64,000 bases of DNA, from assembly GCF_000334155.1 (NCBI RefSeq), contig NZ_ANNK01000091.1:1-64000 (forward strand), given 5' to 3'. The translations under genes and the position numbers were made by a program. The notes below the pieces were generated by a model. That model was given only the letters and a program-made list of their open reading frames with translations, did not search any database and had not been told where the DNA came from. This document shows, piece after piece, positions 45,057 through 52,719 of the stretch. This DNA comes from Halalkalibacterium ligniniphilum. Lineage in GTDB: Bacteria > Bacillota > Bacilli > Bacillales > Bacillaceae_D. Within the stretch, counting starts at the first letter, position 1; each line of letters starts with the position of its first letter.

Positions 45057-45084
45057 AGCCTTCCTTACAATGGGAAGGTTTTTA
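45057..45084 (+). terminator. Terminator after speD
   Basis: CCTTCC (45059-45064) pairs with GGAAGG (45073-45078), extended by A/T pairs, and is followed by TTTTT. Confidence 0.75.
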
Positions 45085-45288
45085 GTTGAATAAATGACTT
45101 CAAACATAATTTTGTTTGGAGATACAGACAATATAAAAAAAGGGCGGGATAAGGCATACGAATAAAGGCAAAACTCATCCGCTTGCTGATGGAGGAAGAG
45201 AATGTGACCGTACAATTATAGCCCTGCAACAAAAGCGATTAAATCAAAAACGTTCGTAAAGGGAATATGTGAAACCATAATTTAAATA

Positions 45289-45305
45289 ACATAATATTAT
45301 TATGT
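45289..45305. promoter_or_regulatory. 17-bp palindrome upstream of the deacetylase gene
   Basis: ACATAAT-ATT-ATTATGT is a perfect dyad 18 bp before the start codon, directly upstream of the ribosome site. It could be an operator; no regulator is known for it. Confidence 0.35.
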
Positions 45306-45323
45306 AAACTAATGGAGGAACGA

Positions 45324-46181
45324 ATGAAAAACAATATTTTACGGTTCTTTTTTTTGGCTGTTATAGTCATTAGTTGTCAGAGCCTAACCTTGTTATCTGT
45401 ACATGCTGCTCAAAAATTGCCAAGTAATAGCGTGGAAGCACGGGAGCTTAACGCGAAACAATTAAAAGACGGATTGCCTGCTCTCGAAGGAGGCCCTGAA
45501 TCAACGGTTCGAGTACAAAAGCCTGTTTCAAATATTATTTTACAGCAAAAATATCCAGATACAGTCATTCTACGGGGACCCTTAACAGAAAATAAAGTTG
45601 CCTTAACCTTTGATGATGGTCCAGACCCGCGTTTTACACCACAGGTTTTAGATATTTTAAAACAATATAATGTAAAAGCCACGTTTTTTGTCATGGGTAA
45701 AAGGGCAGAAGCTTACCCTGACCTTGTCAAACGAATGATAAGTGAAGGGCATATTGTTGGGAACCATGCATATTCTCATCGAAATCTTGTAGAAGCTTCA
45801 GAAAAAGCACTTGAAGAAGAAGTTAAGAAAACGGAAGATATCCTTGCTGGGGTAATTGGTTATCGCACAAGGCTGTTCCGAGCACCATATGGATTTTTAA
45901 ACGAAAAATTAGTTGAAAAGCTCAAAGAAATGAACTATACGGTCGTCGGTTGGTCAGTTGACTCCTTAGATTGGCGAGAATTACCTCCAGAAGAAATTGC
46001 AATAAATGTTTTAAGGAATCTTTCACCTGGTGCGATAATCCTCATGCATGACGGTGGAGAAGAAAATGCAGATCGAACAAGAACGATAAAATCGCTTCAC
46101 CAAATCATTCCAGAGATAAAAGAACAAGGACTTGAGTTTGTAACCGTTCCTGATCTAGTGAATATTTCTTATAAGAAATGA
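45324..46181 (+). CDS. Secreted polysaccharide deacetylase (NodB domain, 285 aa)
   Basis: An N-terminal signal peptide (hydrophobic ~7-26, ending near VHAA) precedes a NodB domain from ~residue 90. Motifs are TFDDGPDP (catalytic and metal-binding aspartates), GNHAYSHRNL (metal histidines), RAPYG, and IILMHDGG. It probably deacetylates cell-wall peptidoglycan or another glycan outside the membrane. ATG 45324 lies 5 bases after GGAGG; ATG 45312 overlaps the site. Confidence 0.88.
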   Translation: MKNNILRFFFLAVIVISCQSLTLLSVHAAQKLPSNSVEARELNAKQLKDGLPALEGGPESTVRVQKPVSNIILQQKYPDTVILRGPLTENKVALTFDDGPDPRFTPQVLDILKQYNVKATFFVMGKRAEAYPDLVKRMISEGHIVGNHAYSHRNLVEASEKALEEEVKKTEDILAGVIGYRTRLFRAPYGFLNEKLVEKLKEMNYTVVGWSVDSLDWRELPPEEIAINVLRNLSPGAIILMHDGGEENADRTRTIKSLHQIIPEIKEQGLEFVTVPDLVNISYKK

Positions 46182-46353
46182 GATCGAATGCATCGCAGGA
46201 AATAATTACCAAAAAATAATTGCTAATACAACATGCTTTGCTATTATTTTCAAAAGGTAGATCACTGTACGTTCACTTAGAATTCAGCGACTCCTAGCTG
46301 GGTCTTTTAAAATTTGCATGAAAGGATGAAAATAAACGATTTCACTTTAAAAA

Positions 46354-46481
46354 GAGGCTGGGACATAACGAACGTGTATGATTGAAAATGCTTAGCGAAG
46401 TATATTTCCGAAGCGAATGCTATGCAGCAACGAGCATGACGTGCGGATTTCTCTTCAATAAAAACTCTTTTGTCCCAGCCC
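46354..46481. repeat. Intergenic repeat copy (128 bp)
   Basis: GGCTGGGACA and TGTCCCAGCC form perfect ends. It has most of the middle segment of the 42980 copy, with a deletion of about 15 bp after the left half. It lies 15 bp after the end of the leftward tatA gene and could end transcription from both sides. Confidence 0.88.
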
Positions 46482-46496
46482 TTTTTATTTTAATAT

Positions 46497-46700
46497 TTAA
46501 AGCTTTGTTTCGTTATCGCTTTTCTTTACTGTGATATCTTTTTTTCCTGTGTCATTCTCATCATCCATGATACCTTTTGTCGCGTTCTTAAACTCAAGAA
46601 GTGTTTTACCTGCAGCACGTCCAACTTCCGGTAATTTTTTTGGTCCGAATACGAGTAATGCAACCGTACCAATTAGAACTAATCCAGCTGGTCCTACCAT
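46497..46700 (-). CDS. tatA: TatA, twin-arginine translocase pore subunit
   Basis: The 67-aa protein has a single N-terminal transmembrane helix (GLVLIGTVALLVFG), the FGPKKLPE hinge (residues 19-26), an amphipathic helix (VGRAAGKTLLEFKNATKG) and a charged tail. It forms the Tat pore for folded proteins. GGGAGG lies 8 bases before ATG. No tatC is adjacent, as for some Bacillus tatA paralogues. Confidence 0.92.
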   Translation of the reverse strand: MVGPAGLVLIGTVALLVFGPKKLPEVGRAAGKTLLEFKNATKGIMDDENDTGKKDITVKKSDNETKL

Positions 46701-47360
46701 AAATAATTGCCTCCCAAAAAACTAAAATAGTGAAAGGTAAGATTTCTTTTCTAATTTTTAATATAGCTTTTCAGACGAAAAATTACAATCTGAATGATAA
46801 AATTATCATTGGAAATCATATACAAACTTTCAGAAATCCCTCTAAGTATGTGTGAACAAATTTTGGGGAGATGAAAGCTCATATAGGGAAGAACCCTAAA
46901 ATTTTATCGTTCGTTGTAGAAGATTGCTGAATAAATAGTTGTTTTGTTCATTATTGTTTATATGGTAGCTTATGCTTTACTTTTCACTTTTTTATTTCTA
47001 TAATTCCTAAAACAGCTGCTTCAGCATATTCGTACGATAAAATTGAAAATAGAGAACAAATTTCAAGCTGAATCGTTTGTATTTTTTTGAATAAAGTGAA
47101 TTTTATAATTAATATACTGTGCAAAGTGACGTTCGTTAGGTGACTCTTAGATTTAAATCATGTATCGATATCGTTCGTGCGGATCTCTAAAAAATTTCTA
47201 TGGTTTTAAGTTCATTACAGACAATTTTATTTAATTGCCTGAAATGTAAGCGCATACTTTTTGTTATTTATCTGTGTTTTTGATGATTCATGTTACATCT
47301 AGATTTTTTCACAATGTTTGAAATGATTTTTATAAAAATCTTTTTAACGGTGGTGAAAAT
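46701..47360. other. Long AT-rich intergenic region before the aromatic cluster
   Basis: It separates the divergent tatA and regulator genes and must contain both promoters. I see no gene or RNA. A candidate CcpA site lies at 47245-47258. A short stretch near 47160-47195 faintly resembles the inner part of the intergenic repeat. Confidence 0.4.
47245..47258 (+). promoter_or_regulatory. Candidate catabolite-responsive element (cre)
   Basis: TGTAAGCGCATACT matches most of the CcpA site TGWAARCGYTWNCA, including the central CG. It lies about 105 bp before the XylR_N-PucR regulator gene. Confidence 0.35.
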
Positions 47361-49238
47361 ATGAGAGCTGAAAAATTAAACTTGGCTCAGTTTTATAAAA
47401 GTGTAACTGAACAAGAACATGAGGAATCTCAATACGAAAGAATCATTTCCATTCCTACAGAAGCCATTGGAACGTTGCGCAAAGAGTTATTAGAAACGCT
47501 AGGCGAGGACAGAACAAAGGGATTTCTTCTACGGTATGGTTGGCATTCTGGAATAAGTGATGCCATAAAAATGAAACATTTAAATTGGGAAAATGCTCAA
47601 GAATTAATGTTAGCAGGACCTAAAATGCATATATTACACGGTTATTTACAAGATGCAAATATTTTAGTGAACGAAGTAGATTTTAAAAATAAAACGATGC
47701 ATATGGAAGCACATTGGATTAATTCCTATGAAGCACAAGAGTATATTAAGCAATTTGGTCATAGTATACACCCTGTGTGCCATAACTTGATAGGTTATGC
47801 CAGTGGCTACCTCTCCACGATTTTAGGAGAAAAGGTCATTGTGAAAGAAGTAAAATGCTTAGCAATGGGTCATGATTATTGCGAATGTATTTGTCGGACC
47901 GTGAAGGAATGGTCAGGAAAAATAGACAAGGAGCTTAAATATTATGAGGCAAACAGTCTAATTAATGAGTTGGAGCAAACGTATGAAAAGCTTTTATTAG
48001 AACGAGACAATCTTAATAAAGCTTACAATATCCATGAGAAGTTAATGAAAGAAGTACTACAAGAAAACGGCTTGTCTTCAATTGCAAAGCTTTTGCATGA
48101 AGCAACTGACTTGCCTGTTCTCATTGAGGATCAAAATGAAAACGTAGTGACCGTTGCCGGTATACCGTATAAAGAAGCCCAAAAGCGTCACCGACCAATT
48201 AAAATAAATAAGACAGAGCTTATTGAACAAAGCGGCGTACATTTGAAATTAATCACACCTATTTTTTTACAACAAAAAATTATTGGCTATTGTTCTTTTT
48301 TGTACAAAGAAAGTATGCCAACAGAATTAGATCGAATGATTTTAGAACGTGCAGCACTTGCATGTTCAACCATTTTGTTAAATGAAAGAACGCGTTTAAA
48401 TACAGAACATAAAATAAGAAGGAATTTTCTAGAGGATATCTTATCAGGCAGCATGTGTAAAAAAGAAATGAGCAAGCGTGCCTATTATCTAGATTTTAAA
48501 CTTAATCCTCCTTATTTTGTTATTAACCTCAATCGCTCAAAACAAAAGAATTCGATGAAGCAGGAACTTGTAGTTAACGAAGAACTAATGAACCTTCTTT
48601 ATATGTATTTTAAAGATCGTAATATTCATGCGCTTTTGGCTCAAAAGGCTGAAGACATTGTTATTCTTATATCAGAAGATACCTTCACAGAAAGCGTTCA
48701 CCAAAAAAATAAGCTTTTAAAAAAGCTATTAGACTATTGTCAATTCAAATTCCCGCAAGAATCATTTAGAATGGGCGTTAGTTCAAGTTCATTTTCAATC
48801 GAAGATGCTGCCCAATTATACAATGAGAGCCTTGCAGCTTTAAAAGTTACGAACAGCTCTAGAAATATCGTGAATTTTGATTCTTTAGGAATTGAAGGAA
48901 TTCTCTTCCAGGTGAAAAACGATGAGATGATTCAAAAATTTATCAACAAGAAAATCGGAAAATTAATTGAAGAAGATAAAAGTATGGAGTTAACTAAAAC
49001 GTTGTATCACTATTTAAATAACGGATGCAATGTTCATAAAACAGCTCGAAATATGAATTTTTCTATCAGCGGCCTTCGGTATCGATTACAGCGGTTAAAT
49101 GAAATATTAGAATCAGACATTAATCGTCCGAATGTTGCTTTTCAATTGTTTTTAGCCCTCCAGTCACTTATTTTAATGGGTGAACTAGATATAGAGATTG
49201 AATTAGAGGCAGATACAGAATTTGGAACAATTAAATGA
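47361..49238 (+). CDS. Aromatic-responsive regulator, XylR_N-V4R-PucR architecture (625 aa)
   Basis: Residues ~1-110 match the XylR_N sensor domain of phenol/xylene regulators (RKELLETLGEDRTKGFLLRYGW, described by its conserved GFLLR.GW core). Residues ~120-195 are the V4R domain (HPVCHNLIGYASGYLS, then CLAMGHDYCECIC, three or four cysteine/histidine ligands). The C-terminal ~60 residues are a PucR-type HTH (TLYHYLNNGCNVHKTARNM, LRYRLQRLNEI). The usual AAA+ sigma-54 domain of XylR/DmpR is absent. It probably senses an aromatic compound directly and activates the two promoters at 49358 and 50963. GGTGGTG precedes the ATG. Confidence 0.83.
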   Translation: MRAEKLNLAQFYKSVTEQEHEESQYERIISIPTEAIGTLRKELLETLGEDRTKGFLLRYGWHSGISDAIKMKHLNWENAQELMLAGPKMHILHGYLQDANILVNEVDFKNKTMHMEAHWINSYEAQEYIKQFGHSIHPVCHNLIGYASGYLSTILGEKVIVKEVKCLAMGHDYCECICRTVKEWSGKIDKELKYYEANSLINELEQTYEKLLLERDNLNKAYNIHEKLMKEVLQENGLSSIAKLLHEATDLPVLIEDQNENVVTVAGIPYKEAQKRHRPIKINKTELIEQSGVHLKLITPIFLQQKIIGYCSFLYKESMPTELDRMILERAALACSTILLNERTRLNTEHKIRRNFLEDILSGSMCKKEMSKRAYYLDFKLNPPYFVINLNRSKQKNSMKQELVVNEELMNLLYMYFKDRNIHALLAQKAEDIVILISEDTFTESVHQKNKLLKKLLDYCQFKFPQESFRMGVSSSSFSIEDAAQLYNESLAALKVTNSSRNIVNFDSLGIEGILFQVKNDEMIQKFINKKIGKLIEEDKSMELTKTLYHYLNNGCNVHKTARNMNFSISGLRYRLQRLNEILESDINRPNVAFQLFLALQSLILMGELDIEIELEADTEFGTIK

Positions 49239-49357
49239 TAAAGGGCTTTCCCCTGTGAAACAGCTGAATTTCTAAAGCTGTTTTTTTGTTTTTTTAAAAT
49301 GTACAAAAATAAATCTCCATATGATCCATGCGAAGATGCAGTTAATTTCAGTCAAAC

Positions 49358-49381
49358 AACCAACATAATAATCTGTATATT
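49358..49381 (+). promoter_or_regulatory. Activator-type promoter of the monooxygenase accessory genes
   Basis: AACCA-N8-ATCTGTATATT has a -10 (TATATT, 49376-49381) but no -35. The block agrees with 50963-50986 in 17 of 22 positions without a gap, so both probably bind the same activator. Confidence 0.55.
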
Positions 49382-49437
49382 CTGAACAAATAATTAATTA
49401 TGATTTATGTATAGCAAAGAATTTTAGAAGGAGTGAT

Positions 49438-49488
49438 ATGTTGAAAGGCGCATATAATGCTTTCATTGGTTTGTTAGAAAAAAATTGA
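49438..49488 (+). CDS. Very short ORF with strong ribosome site (16 aa)
   Basis: AGAAGGAGTGAT leads into ATG 49438 and a 16-codon frame, MLKGAYNAFIGLLEKN, that ends 15 bp before the flavin reductase start. The product is amphipathic. It could be a small protein, a translated leader that helps translation of the next gene, or the leftover start of a lost gene. Its strong ribosome site makes translation likely. Confidence 0.45.
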   Translation: MLKGAYNAFIGLLEKN

Positions 49489-49503
49489 AGGAGTTGAATT
49501 GAA

Positions 49504-49986
49504 ATGGATGATCGTTTGTTTCGAAATGCAATGGGGAATTTTGCAACGGGTATTACAGTTATCACAACAGAACTGGATGGAAAAGAACATGGTATGACGG
49601 CAAATGCATTTATGTCCGTATCTTTAAATCCTAAGTTAGTTGTTATCTCCATTGGCAATCAAGCAAAAATGCTCGATTACATCAAAAAAGCAAAAAAATA
49701 TGCCGTAAGCATTTTAGCTGCTAATCAGCAAGAAGCTTCGATGTTGTTTGCTGGACAAATTAAGGATGGTCAGCCCTATGAATTTGCCAGATTAAATGGG
49801 ATGCCAATAATTGAAGCTGCACTCGTGAATTTAACATGTGAAGTGGTTGCAGAACATGAAGCTGGAGATCACACCCTATTTATCGGTGAAGTGAAGGAAA
49901 TGAAAATAAATGAAAATGACCCATTATTATATTTCCAAGGCCGATATCGAGATTTAGATGCATTACAAGAAAACATCACAACGTAG
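49504..49986 (+). CDS. Flavin reductase, HpaC-like small component (160 aa)
   Basis: A flavin:NAD(P)H reductase of two-component monooxygenases: RNAMGNFATGITVIT, HGMTANAFMSVSLNPKLVV and GDHTLFIGEV are the family blocks. It would deliver reduced flavin to the monooxygenase at 51383. GAAGGAG precedes the ATG. Its end overlaps the untranslated upstream part of the FAD synthetase frame. Confidence 0.88.
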   Translation: MDDRLFRNAMGNFATGITVITTELDGKEHGMTANAFMSVSLNPKLVVISIGNQAKMLDYIKKAKKYAVSILAANQQEASMLFAGQIKDGQPYEFARLNGMPIIEAALVNLTCEVVAEHEAGDHTLFIGEVKEMKINENDPLLYFQGRYRDLDALQENITT

Positions 49987-50020
49987 TTCTTGTTCAAGCA
50001 CTGCGAAGGAGTTAACTCGA

Positions 50021-50917
50021 ATGGAAACAATATATCTAACTCATCATCAACGTGATACTGTTTTTAACGTCAAACCTTGCGTTATCGCTCTAGGGTTTTT
50101 TGATGGTGTACATCTTGGACATCAGCGTGTCATTAAGACTGCAAAAACCGTTGCAGAAGAGAACAAAGTAGAGTTAGCTATTATCACGTTTTATCCCCAT
50201 CCAAAAGAAATATTGAATGGTGGTAAGGAAAATTTTTGTTACATTACCCCCATGTCTGTGAAAGTAGAGACCTTTGCTCGTCTAGGTGTTAACAAATTAT
50301 ATGTTATTAATTTCAATGAAGAGTTTGCAGCACTTTCACCTGAAAGCTTTATTGAACATTATGTGATTGGCCTACAAGCTGTTCATGTTGTAGCTGGCTT
50401 TGATTTTACCTATGGTTTCAAAGGAAAAGGTACAATGAAAACGATCTTAGAACACGGAAAAGGATATTTTCAAGTATCGAAAGTAGCAAAGACAGATTGT
50501 GATGGCCAGAAAATTAGTTCGACACTCATTCGAGAAGCTTTGGCAAGAGGAGAGGTCGAAAAGCTGTGTTCTTACCTAGGAAACTATTACGAGACTCGTG
50601 GCAAAATGGTTGTCAACTCCTCACAACGAAATATTGGTGAGCTTAAAGCGTTAGTCAAGATTGAAAAGGGCTATACACTTCCGAAAATCGGCTGCTATAT
50701 GATTGAAGCTTCGATTGGTCATCACACTTACTATGGCTATGCATACATCTGTCCAACAGAAGCTGCTAGCAATGAGTTGAGGATTGAATTTAACAGTTTT
50801 CAACAAATAGATAATCAAATGCAACTAAAAATTAAATGGCTAAAAAGAATAGCTACAGTAACTGAATTTGATACAGTGCCGTTTAGCGATAGATTTATTC
50901 AATCCGCATTCTTTTAA
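50021..50917 (+). CDS. RibF-like FAD synthetase with degenerate kinase half (298 aa)
   Basis: The N-terminal FMN adenylyltransferase half is intact: GFFDGVHLGHQ (25-35) and ISSTLIREALARGEVE (165-180). The C-terminal half (~190-298) is where riboflavin kinase should be, but the G-x-x-x-G-R-x-x-G-F-P-T-A-N block is replaced by NSSQRNIGELKALVKI, so kinase activity is doubtful. ATG 50021 lies 9 bases after AAGGAG; the frame stays open upstream into the reductase gene. Placed among flavin-dependent enzymes, it probably boosts FAD supply for the pathway. Confidence 0.8.
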   Translation: METIYLTHHQRDTVFNVKPCVIALGFFDGVHLGHQRVIKTAKTVAEENKVELAIITFYPHPKEILNGGKENFCYITPMSVKVETFARLGVNKLYVINFNEEFAALSPESFIEHYVIGLQAVHVVAGFDFTYGFKGKGTMKTILEHGKGYFQVSKVAKTDCDGQKISSTLIREALARGEVEKLCSYLGNYYETRGKMVVNSSQRNIGELKALVKIEKGYTLPKIGCYMIEASIGHHTYYGYAYICPTEAASNELRIEFNSFQQIDNQMQLKIKWLKRIATVTEFDTVPFSDRFIQSAFF

Positions 50918-50962
50918 AAATTAGCACATTTCGTATGAAAAATTTTTAAAAATAGGAATTAA

Positions 50963-50986
50963 AACCAGCGTTATGATCTGTATACT
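50963..50986 (+). promoter_or_regulatory. Activator-type promoter of the tautomerase/monooxygenase genes
   Basis: AACCA-N8-ATCTGTATACT; -10 TATACT at 50981-50986, no -35. It is the sister of the promoter at 49358 and lies 57 bp before the tautomerase start. Confidence 0.55.
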
Positions 50987-51042
50987 TGAATTATTGAAAA
51001 TCTTAAGCTGTTATTAGAACAATTCAAAAGTAAAGGGTGCTG

Positions 51043-51228
51043 ATGCTAATACAACTGCTTGTTGGGATTACAGACGAGCAAAAAGAAGCTTTAATTTACG
51101 AAACGTCAGACATCGCAGTGAAAATTCTTAACTGTGATTTAGACAAGGTAAGGGTGCTTATTCAAGATTTACCAGTAGAAAACTGGAGAATTGCTAGTGA
51201 GTCTGTTAAAAAGAAATTAAAAAATTAA
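51043..51228 (+). CDS. 4-oxalocrotonate tautomerase-like protein lacking Pro1 (61 aa)
   Basis: LLVG..DEQKEALI, DKVRVLIQDLP and NWRIASE place it in the 4-OT family. Aligned with 4-OT, R37 corresponds to Arg39 and W48 to Phe50, but Arg11 is Ile and the N-terminal Pro1 is absent. From ATG 51043 the chain begins two residues late; from GTG 51037 the first residue falls at the Pro1 position but would be Met. AAAGGG is 5 bases before ATG 51043. Catalysis by the standard mechanism is unlikely; it may be decayed or have another role. Confidence 0.7.
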   Translation: MLIQLLVGITDEQKEALIYETSDIAVKILNCDLDKVRVLIQDLPVENWRIASESVKKKLKN

Positions 51229-51249
51229 TCTACTAGCTTTAAACCTAAA

Positions 51250-51263
51250 TGTAAGCGCTTTAA
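51250..51263 (+). promoter_or_regulatory. Candidate cre upstream of the monooxygenase gene
   Basis: TGTAAGCGCTTTAA matches the CcpA consensus except at the last C, and shares TGTAAGCGC with the site at 47245. It suggests glucose repression of the cluster. Confidence 0.4.
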
Positions 51264-51382
51264 TGAATTTATTCTACTTCTATCCAGAAGCTTTAGTGAG
51301 ATTACGATTTGGTATTTATGAATTTTTAAAAATACACGAGCGTTCATGGGAAAATTAAACTTTATTGAGGAGGTATGTTCAG

Positions 51383-52597
51383 ATGGCAATTAACAAACAA
51401 GAGTTAGAAAGCGCAGGGGAATTAAATAGAGCTGCTCTATTAGCGAAAGCAGAAGAAATTGGGAGATTAGCTGCTGCTGAAGCGAAAGAGGCTGACAAAA
51501 ATGCTCGATTTTCTGAAAAAATAGCAAAGGCTATTGAGGGAGCAAACTTTCATAAGCTTATGCGCCCCAAAAAATATGAGGGTTTGTCTGTTGATTTAAA
51601 AACTTATGGAGAAATCATTCGTACCGTTGCACGTCATAGTGTTGCAGCTGGATGGCTCGTCTATTTTTACACTATCCATGAAACATGGGTAGCCAATCTT
51701 CCTCCTAAAGGTAGAGATGAAATCTTTGGTAGAGGTGGCTTGATTGCTGACGTTGTTGCTCCTATCGGTAAGGTAGAAAAAGACGCAGATGGAGAAGGAT
51801 ACCGCCTTTCTGGAAATTGGAATTTTTGCAGCGGTGTTTTGTGGAGCAACTGGATTGGCTTAGGTGCAATTATGGAATTGCCAGATAGCAAAGAACCAGA
51901 ATACTGCCTCCTAGCATTGCCAAAGTCTGACCTTACAGTCGTAGAAAACTGGGATACAGTTGGTCTGCGTGGTACTGGTAGTAACGGTGTATTAGTGGAT
52001 AACGCCTATGTTCCTTTACATCGAATCTTTCCTGCAGGCCGTGTGATGGCCACTGGAGTACCTGCTGGAGGCGATTATGATAAAAATGATCCGGTATACA
52101 GGATGCCTTTCATGCCTCTCTTCCTATTAGGCTTCCCGCTCGTCGCATTAGGTGGAGCGGAAAAAATCGTTTCCTTGTTCAAAGAACGGACAGAAAAACG
52201 TGTACGTGTCTTTAAGATGGGAGCAAGCGAAAAAGATTTCTCAGGAAGCCAACGTGTTCTTGCCGAGCTAAAGTTACAGCTTAATTCTATAGAAGGCCTT
52301 GTGAATCTTTATATTGAAAAGCTTCAAGCATGGCAAACTGAAGGGAAGACCGTTGTCAGCGACGAAGAAAGAGAGCACTTATTTGCTCTGCGAGGCCATG
52401 TAGCGAAAGCAGCAACGGATATTGCTGTCAAGGTTATGCTAACCCTTGGTGGGACTGCGATCTTTAAAGGTGATGAAGTCGAGCTTATCACAAGAGATTT
52501 ACTTGCTCTAGCTGCACATCCGAATCACCTGTATGAAGACTCTTTGGCTGCCTTTGGTCGAACGTTGTTCGGGTTTGCAGGTGACCCTGTTTGGTAA
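51383..52597 (+). CDS. Flavin-dependent monooxygenase, HsaA/acyl-CoA dehydrogenase fold (404 aa)
   Basis: A group D two-component monooxygenase with the acyl-CoA dehydrogenase fold: HSVAAGWLVYFYTIHETW, LSGNWNFCSGVLWSNWIGLGA, GLRGTGSNGVLVDNAYVP, then a helical C-terminal domain. The HsaA group ortho-hydroxylates phenols to catechols using reduced flavin from a partner, here probably the reductase at 49504. ATG 51383 lies 8 bases after GAGGAGGT. It is shorter than the ~500-aa PheA1/HpaB-type phenol hydroxylases, so the substrate is probably a substituted phenol, but it is unknown. Confidence 0.85.
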   Translation: MAINKQELESAGELNRAALLAKAEEIGRLAAAEAKEADKNARFSEKIAKAIEGANFHKLMRPKKYEGLSVDLKTYGEIIRTVARHSVAAGWLVYFYTIHETWVANLPPKGRDEIFGRGGLIADVVAPIGKVEKDADGEGYRLSGNWNFCSGVLWSNWIGLGAIMELPDSKEPEYCLLALPKSDLTVVENWDTVGLRGTGSNGVLVDNAYVPLHRIFPAGRVMATGVPAGGDYDKNDPVYRMPFMPLFLLGFPLVALGGAEKIVSLFKERTEKRVRVFKMGASEKDFSGSQRVLAELKLQLNSIEGLVNLYIEKLQAWQTEGKTVVSDEEREHLFALRGHVAKAATDIAVKVMLTLGGTAIFKGDEVELITRDLLALAAHPNHLYEDSLAAFGRTLFGFAGDPVW

Positions 52598-52719
52598 TTG
52601 TGTAACGGGAGAGCAACATGCTTACCTATAGATTCAAGCAATCAAATTGAATGCGTACACACAATTCAGACTGCATAGATAATTTTAAGTTTCATCACAT
52701 TATTTAGGAGGTTTTATAA

